Positions 5,518 through 7,409 of a stretch of 7,409 nucleotides of DNA are shown here, piece after piece. A program made the translations under genes and the position numbers. This DNA comes from Devosia sp. (GTDB lineage: Bacteria > Pseudomonadota > Alphaproteobacteria > Rhizobiales > Devosiaceae): contig JAQGKG010000481.1 of NCBI GenBank assembly GCA_028290245.1, positions 1-7,409 of the forward strand, written 5' to 3'. How positions within the stretch are numbered: position 1 is the stretch's first letter; the number at the start of each line of letters is the position of its first letter. Below the pieces are notes generated by a model that ran no database searches, had not been told where the DNA came from, and was given only the letters and a program-made list of their open reading frames with translations.

Positions 5518-6018
5518 TTAGCCGATGTAGTCGCGCTTGCCGACCGGCACGCCGCCATGGCGCAGAATGGCGTAGGCTGTGGTGACGTGAAAGAAGAAGT
5601 TGGGCAGCGCCCGCTCCGTCACATAGGTCAGGCCGTTCATGACCACGTCCTTGCCACCAAGCTTGAGCGTGACATCGCGGGCTTCGCTGCCTTCGAGATC
5701 GCTTGGCTTAATGGTGGCCAGCAGGTCGAGGGCCTTCTGGATTCGGGCACGCAGTTCCTCGAAGCTGGTTTCGGTATCGGGCCACGACGGGATGTCACGA
5801 CCGGCTAGGCGCGAAACGCAGCCCTTGGCGTGATCTGGTGCAATCATCACCTGGCCGCTGAACGGGATCATGTCGGGGGACAGGCGCATGTCGAATAGCA
5901 CCGCGGTAGCGAACTTGCGTTCGGTAGCGTTGGCCTCCGCTTTGTCCATCACCGCCAGCAGGTTGGTCAGCATGCGGGTGAATACGGGTACGGTCACGTC
6001 ATAGACGGAGATGGTCAT
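5518..6018 (-). CDS. DUF1993 family protein (DinB-like four-helix fold likely)
   Basis: The 166-residue product begins MTISVYDVTVPVFTRML, the usual opening of DUF1993 proteins, and its length matches that family (about 165 residues). Other family features are LAVMDKAEA, LFDMRLSPDMIPFSGQV and the C-terminal PNFFFHVTTAYAILRHGGVPVGKRDYIG. To my knowledge DUF1993 is grouped with the DinB/YfiT metal-binding-type helical bundles. Conserved His residues, such as that in FFFHVTTAYAILRH, could bind a metal. No enzymatic function is known to me. It has no signal peptide or membrane segment, so it is probably cytoplasmic. The ATG at 6016-6018 has AGGA about ten bases upstream; the in-frame start at 6141 would overlap the divergent channel gene and is rejected. 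Confidence 0.85.
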   Translation of the reverse strand: MTISVYDVTVPVFTRMLTNLLAVMDKAEANATERKFATAVLFDMRLSPDMIPFSGQVMIAPDHAKGCVSRLAGRDIPSWPDTETSFEELRARIQKALDLLATIKPSDLEGSEARDVTLKLGGKDVVMNGLTYVTERALPNFFFHVTTAYAILRHGGVPVGKRDYIG

Positions 6019-6052
6019 CGCAAAGCTATCCTGAATTGTCTGGCCCCGAACG

Positions 6053-6077
6053 GGAACGTCTTCTTGCGCTTGCTGTT
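6053..6077 (+). promoter_or_regulatory. candidate EcfG-type promoter for the channel gene
   Basis: GGAAC (6053-6057), 16 bases, then TGTT (6074-6077) matches the EcfG consensus (GGAAC, 16-17 bases, CGTT) except for the first -10 base. It lies 23 bases ahead of the channel ATG, within the 82-base divergent spacer shared with DUF1993. An overlapping short inverted repeat CCCG-AA-CGGG is also present. This is a pattern match only. Confidence 0.35.
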
Positions 6078-6100
6078 GGAGGCTGGCAAGGCAGTTGGTG

Positions 6101-6922
6101 ATGGCAACGAAAAAAGAAAATACCGCGGACCTCGCGAGCAAGCCGACCGGCTTTGGGCGGATCCGCTCGACCTTGCGGCTGCTCTACCATAGCTCGGCGC
6201 CGGGCGCGCAGCGCTTCCAGTTTGCGGTACTGGTGGTGGACCTGGCCATCATCGCATTCTTCATCGCGACGCCGCTGCTGCGGGACAACGAGGCGTTCCT
6301 GTGGATTGATTATTCGATCGCGGCGCTGCTGGCGCTGGACCTGATTGCGCGGGGGCTTGCCTCGACCAACACCTGGCGCTGGCTGCGGCAGATGCCGGTG
6401 ATCCTTGATATATTCATCCTGGCAACGCTGCTGGCGCCGATCTGGCTGGTCAATCTCGGCTTCCTGCGCATCCTGCGGTTGTGGACGCTGACCCGCACCA
6501 CGACGTTCTGGCGGCCACTGCGCAAGCGCGGGCTGGGGCTGTATCAGGAGCCGGTGCAGGCGGTGATCAACCTGCTGGTGTTCCTCTTCATCGTGACCGG
6601 TTTCGTCTACACGGCGTTTGCCAATCGCGGCGAGGATGCCAGCATCGTCGGCTATGTCGACGCGCTGTATTTCACCGTAGCTACGGTGACGACCACCGGA
6701 TTTGGCGATATCACCCTGCCGGGGACATGGGGCAAGCTCGCTTCCATCGTCATCATGATTATCGGAATTTCGCTGTTCGTCCGGCTGGCGCAGTCGATCT
6801 TCAGGCCAAACAAGGTACATTTCCCCTGCCCGCAATGCGGGTTGAGCAAGCATGATCCGGACGCCGTGCACTGCAAGGCGTGTGGCCATGTGCTGAACAT
6901 ACCCGATAGCGGGAACAGCTAG
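6101..6922 (+). CDS. voltage-gated-type potassium channel with C-terminal zinc ribbon
   Basis: The 273-residue inner-membrane protein has six hydrophobic segments: about 41-60, 66-86, 99-117, 119-132, 152-174 and 212-230. The fourth carries spaced arginines (Arg123, Arg126, Arg132), as in a reduced voltage sensor. Between the last two lies the selectivity filter TVTTTGFGDI (TGFGD at 199-203), typical of K+ channels. After the last helix comes CPQCG (Cys243, Cys246), then HCKACG (Cys258, Cys261), a four-cysteine zinc-ribbon pattern in place of the RCK domain often seen in prokaryotic K+ channels. The ATG at 6101 has AAGG nine bases upstream; in-frame TTG (6095) and GTG (6098) are alternatives. 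It diverges from DUF1993. Its stop shares a CTAG with the opposite histidine kinase stop. Channel identity is strong; gating and ligand are unknown. Confidence 0.88.
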   Translation: MATKKENTADLASKPTGFGRIRSTLRLLYHSSAPGAQRFQFAVLVVDLAIIAFFIATPLLRDNEAFLWIDYSIAALLALDLIARGLASTNTWRWLRQMPVILDIFILATLLAPIWLVNLGFLRILRLWTLTRTTTFWRPLRKRGLGLYQEPVQAVINLLVFLFIVTGFVYTAFANRGEDASIVGYVDALYFTVATVTTTGFGDITLPGTWGKLASIVIMIIGISLFVRLAQSIFRPNKVHFPCPQCGLSKHDPDAVHCKACGHVLNIPDSGNS

Positions 6923-7409
6923 CGCATCACCTCTAAGCGAACCCGGAAGCACGCGCCGGGCAGTTGACCCTGCACTAGGTCGAGCGAGCCATTCATGCGC
7001 GTGACGATCTGTCGGGAGATGGCGAGGCCGAGCCCTGCCCCGCTCTGGTCGGCAGTGCCCTGTTGGCCGCGGGAGAACTTTTCAAAGATCAGCTTGCGTT
7101 CGCCCTTGGCAATGCCGGGGCCGTTGTCAGCGATATCGACGACGTAGTTGCCGGCTTTTACCGAGGACGAGATCCGTAGCACCGGGGTGTCTGCGTCGTT
7201 GTATTTCACGGCGTTCGAAATCAGGTTGATGAAGACCTGGCAGAGCCGGTCTGCGTCGCCTTCGACCATGGTCGGGCGGGCGCGTTCACCCTGCTCCACC
7301 CGCATGCAGCGCTGGCGGAGTAGCGCTTCGGACACAGTGAGTGCCCGGTCCAAGGCCGCTTCGGCGTTGATCGGCAGGTTTTCCCAACTGCGTTCGCCGC
7401 GCTCCAGGG
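6919..7409 (-). CDS. sensor histidine kinase, C-terminal ATPase domain (5'-partial)
   Basis: The frame stays open to the window edge, with LERGERSWENLPINAEAALDR as the first readable residues, so the sensor and dimerisation parts lie beyond 7409. What is present is a HATPase_c catalytic domain. It has the N-box NLISNAVKYN (near 7198-7227), the G1 box DNGPGIA (near 7108-7128), the F-box IFEKFSRG (near 7065-7090) and the G2 box GAGLGLAIS (near 7015-7041). These bind ATP to phosphorylate the conserved His of the kinase's own dimerisation domain. The signal and partner regulator cannot be inferred. The C-terminus ends just after the domain, so no receiver domain follows. The stop TAG (6919-6921) overlaps the channel gene's stop. 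Confidence 0.9.
   Translation of the reverse strand, partial: LERGERSWENLPINAEAALDRALTVSEALLRQRCMRVEQGERARPTMVEGDADRLCQVFINLISNAVKYNDADTPVLRISSSVKAGNYVVDIADNGPGIAKGERKLIFEKFSRGQQGTADQSGAGLGLAISRQIVTRMNGSLDLVQGQLPGACFRVRLEVMR

Noticed and set aside
6026..6952. 308-codon minus-strand open frame
   Set aside because: It is antisense to the channel gene, is rich in Arg/Gln/Pro as expected from a shadow in high-GC DNA, and shows no family motif.

Overview
This window looks like a piece of an alphaproteobacterial chromosome, probably from the Hyphomicrobiales (a Devosia-like organism is my best guess, from recall of family distributions and not from a search). The support is high GC, dense short operons, and several families common in that group: a DUF883 membrane-anchored protein, a lipoprotein SleB-type hydrolase, DUF2076, DUF1993, a FliK-like/FlhB-like pair, and an ion channel ending in a zinc ribbon. 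No rRNA, tRNA, CRISPR array, insertion sequence or phage gene is visible, and no gene-free stretch exceeds 300 bases.

Layout. At 1-514 (+) is the 3' part of an MTA/SAH nucleosidase gene that appears frameshifted near base 452. It converges on and overlaps by 10 bases a small two-helix membrane protein at 505-843 (-). After a 178-base divergent spacer come two plus-strand genes, the DUF883 protein (1022-1354) and the SleB-type lipoprotein hydrolase (1453-1929). The minus strand then carries, in transcription order, a DUF1993 protein (5518-6018), a family 2 glycosyltransferase (4661-5404), a FliK-like protein (2947-4557), an FlhB-like export-switch protein (2678-2950) and a DUF2076 protein (1993-2568). 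FliK-like and FlhB-like overlap by four bases (GTGA). A voltage-gated-type potassium channel (6101-6922, +) diverges from DUF1993. It ends inside the stop codon of a sensor histidine kinase on the opposite strand (6919-7409, -), whose 5' part lies outside the window.

How the genes relate. The one clear functional unit is the FliK-like/FlhB-like pair. In flagellar and type III secretion, FliK measures hook or needle length and signals to the cytoplasmic domain of FlhB to switch substrate. Here a FliK-type C-terminal domain is translationally coupled to a stand-alone FlhB C-terminal domain whose autocleavage motif NPTH reads KPRA, and no other flagellar gene is nearby. Much of the rest concerns the cell envelope: wall hydrolase, ribosome/membrane anchor, glycosyltransferase, channel and histidine kinase. 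Two spacers carry sequences resembling EcfG general-stress promoters, in front of the DUF883 gene and the channel gene.

The most notable non-coding structure is a 70-base element at 5438-5507 made of three nested inverted repeats, between DUF1993 and the glycosyltransferase. A simpler perfect 8-bp hairpin (2627-2647) lies between the FlhB-like and DUF2076 genes. I see no wholly new multi-gene system. The items most worth following are the cleavage-site-lacking FlhB-like/FliK-like pair, the nested palindromic element and the zinc-ribbon channel.
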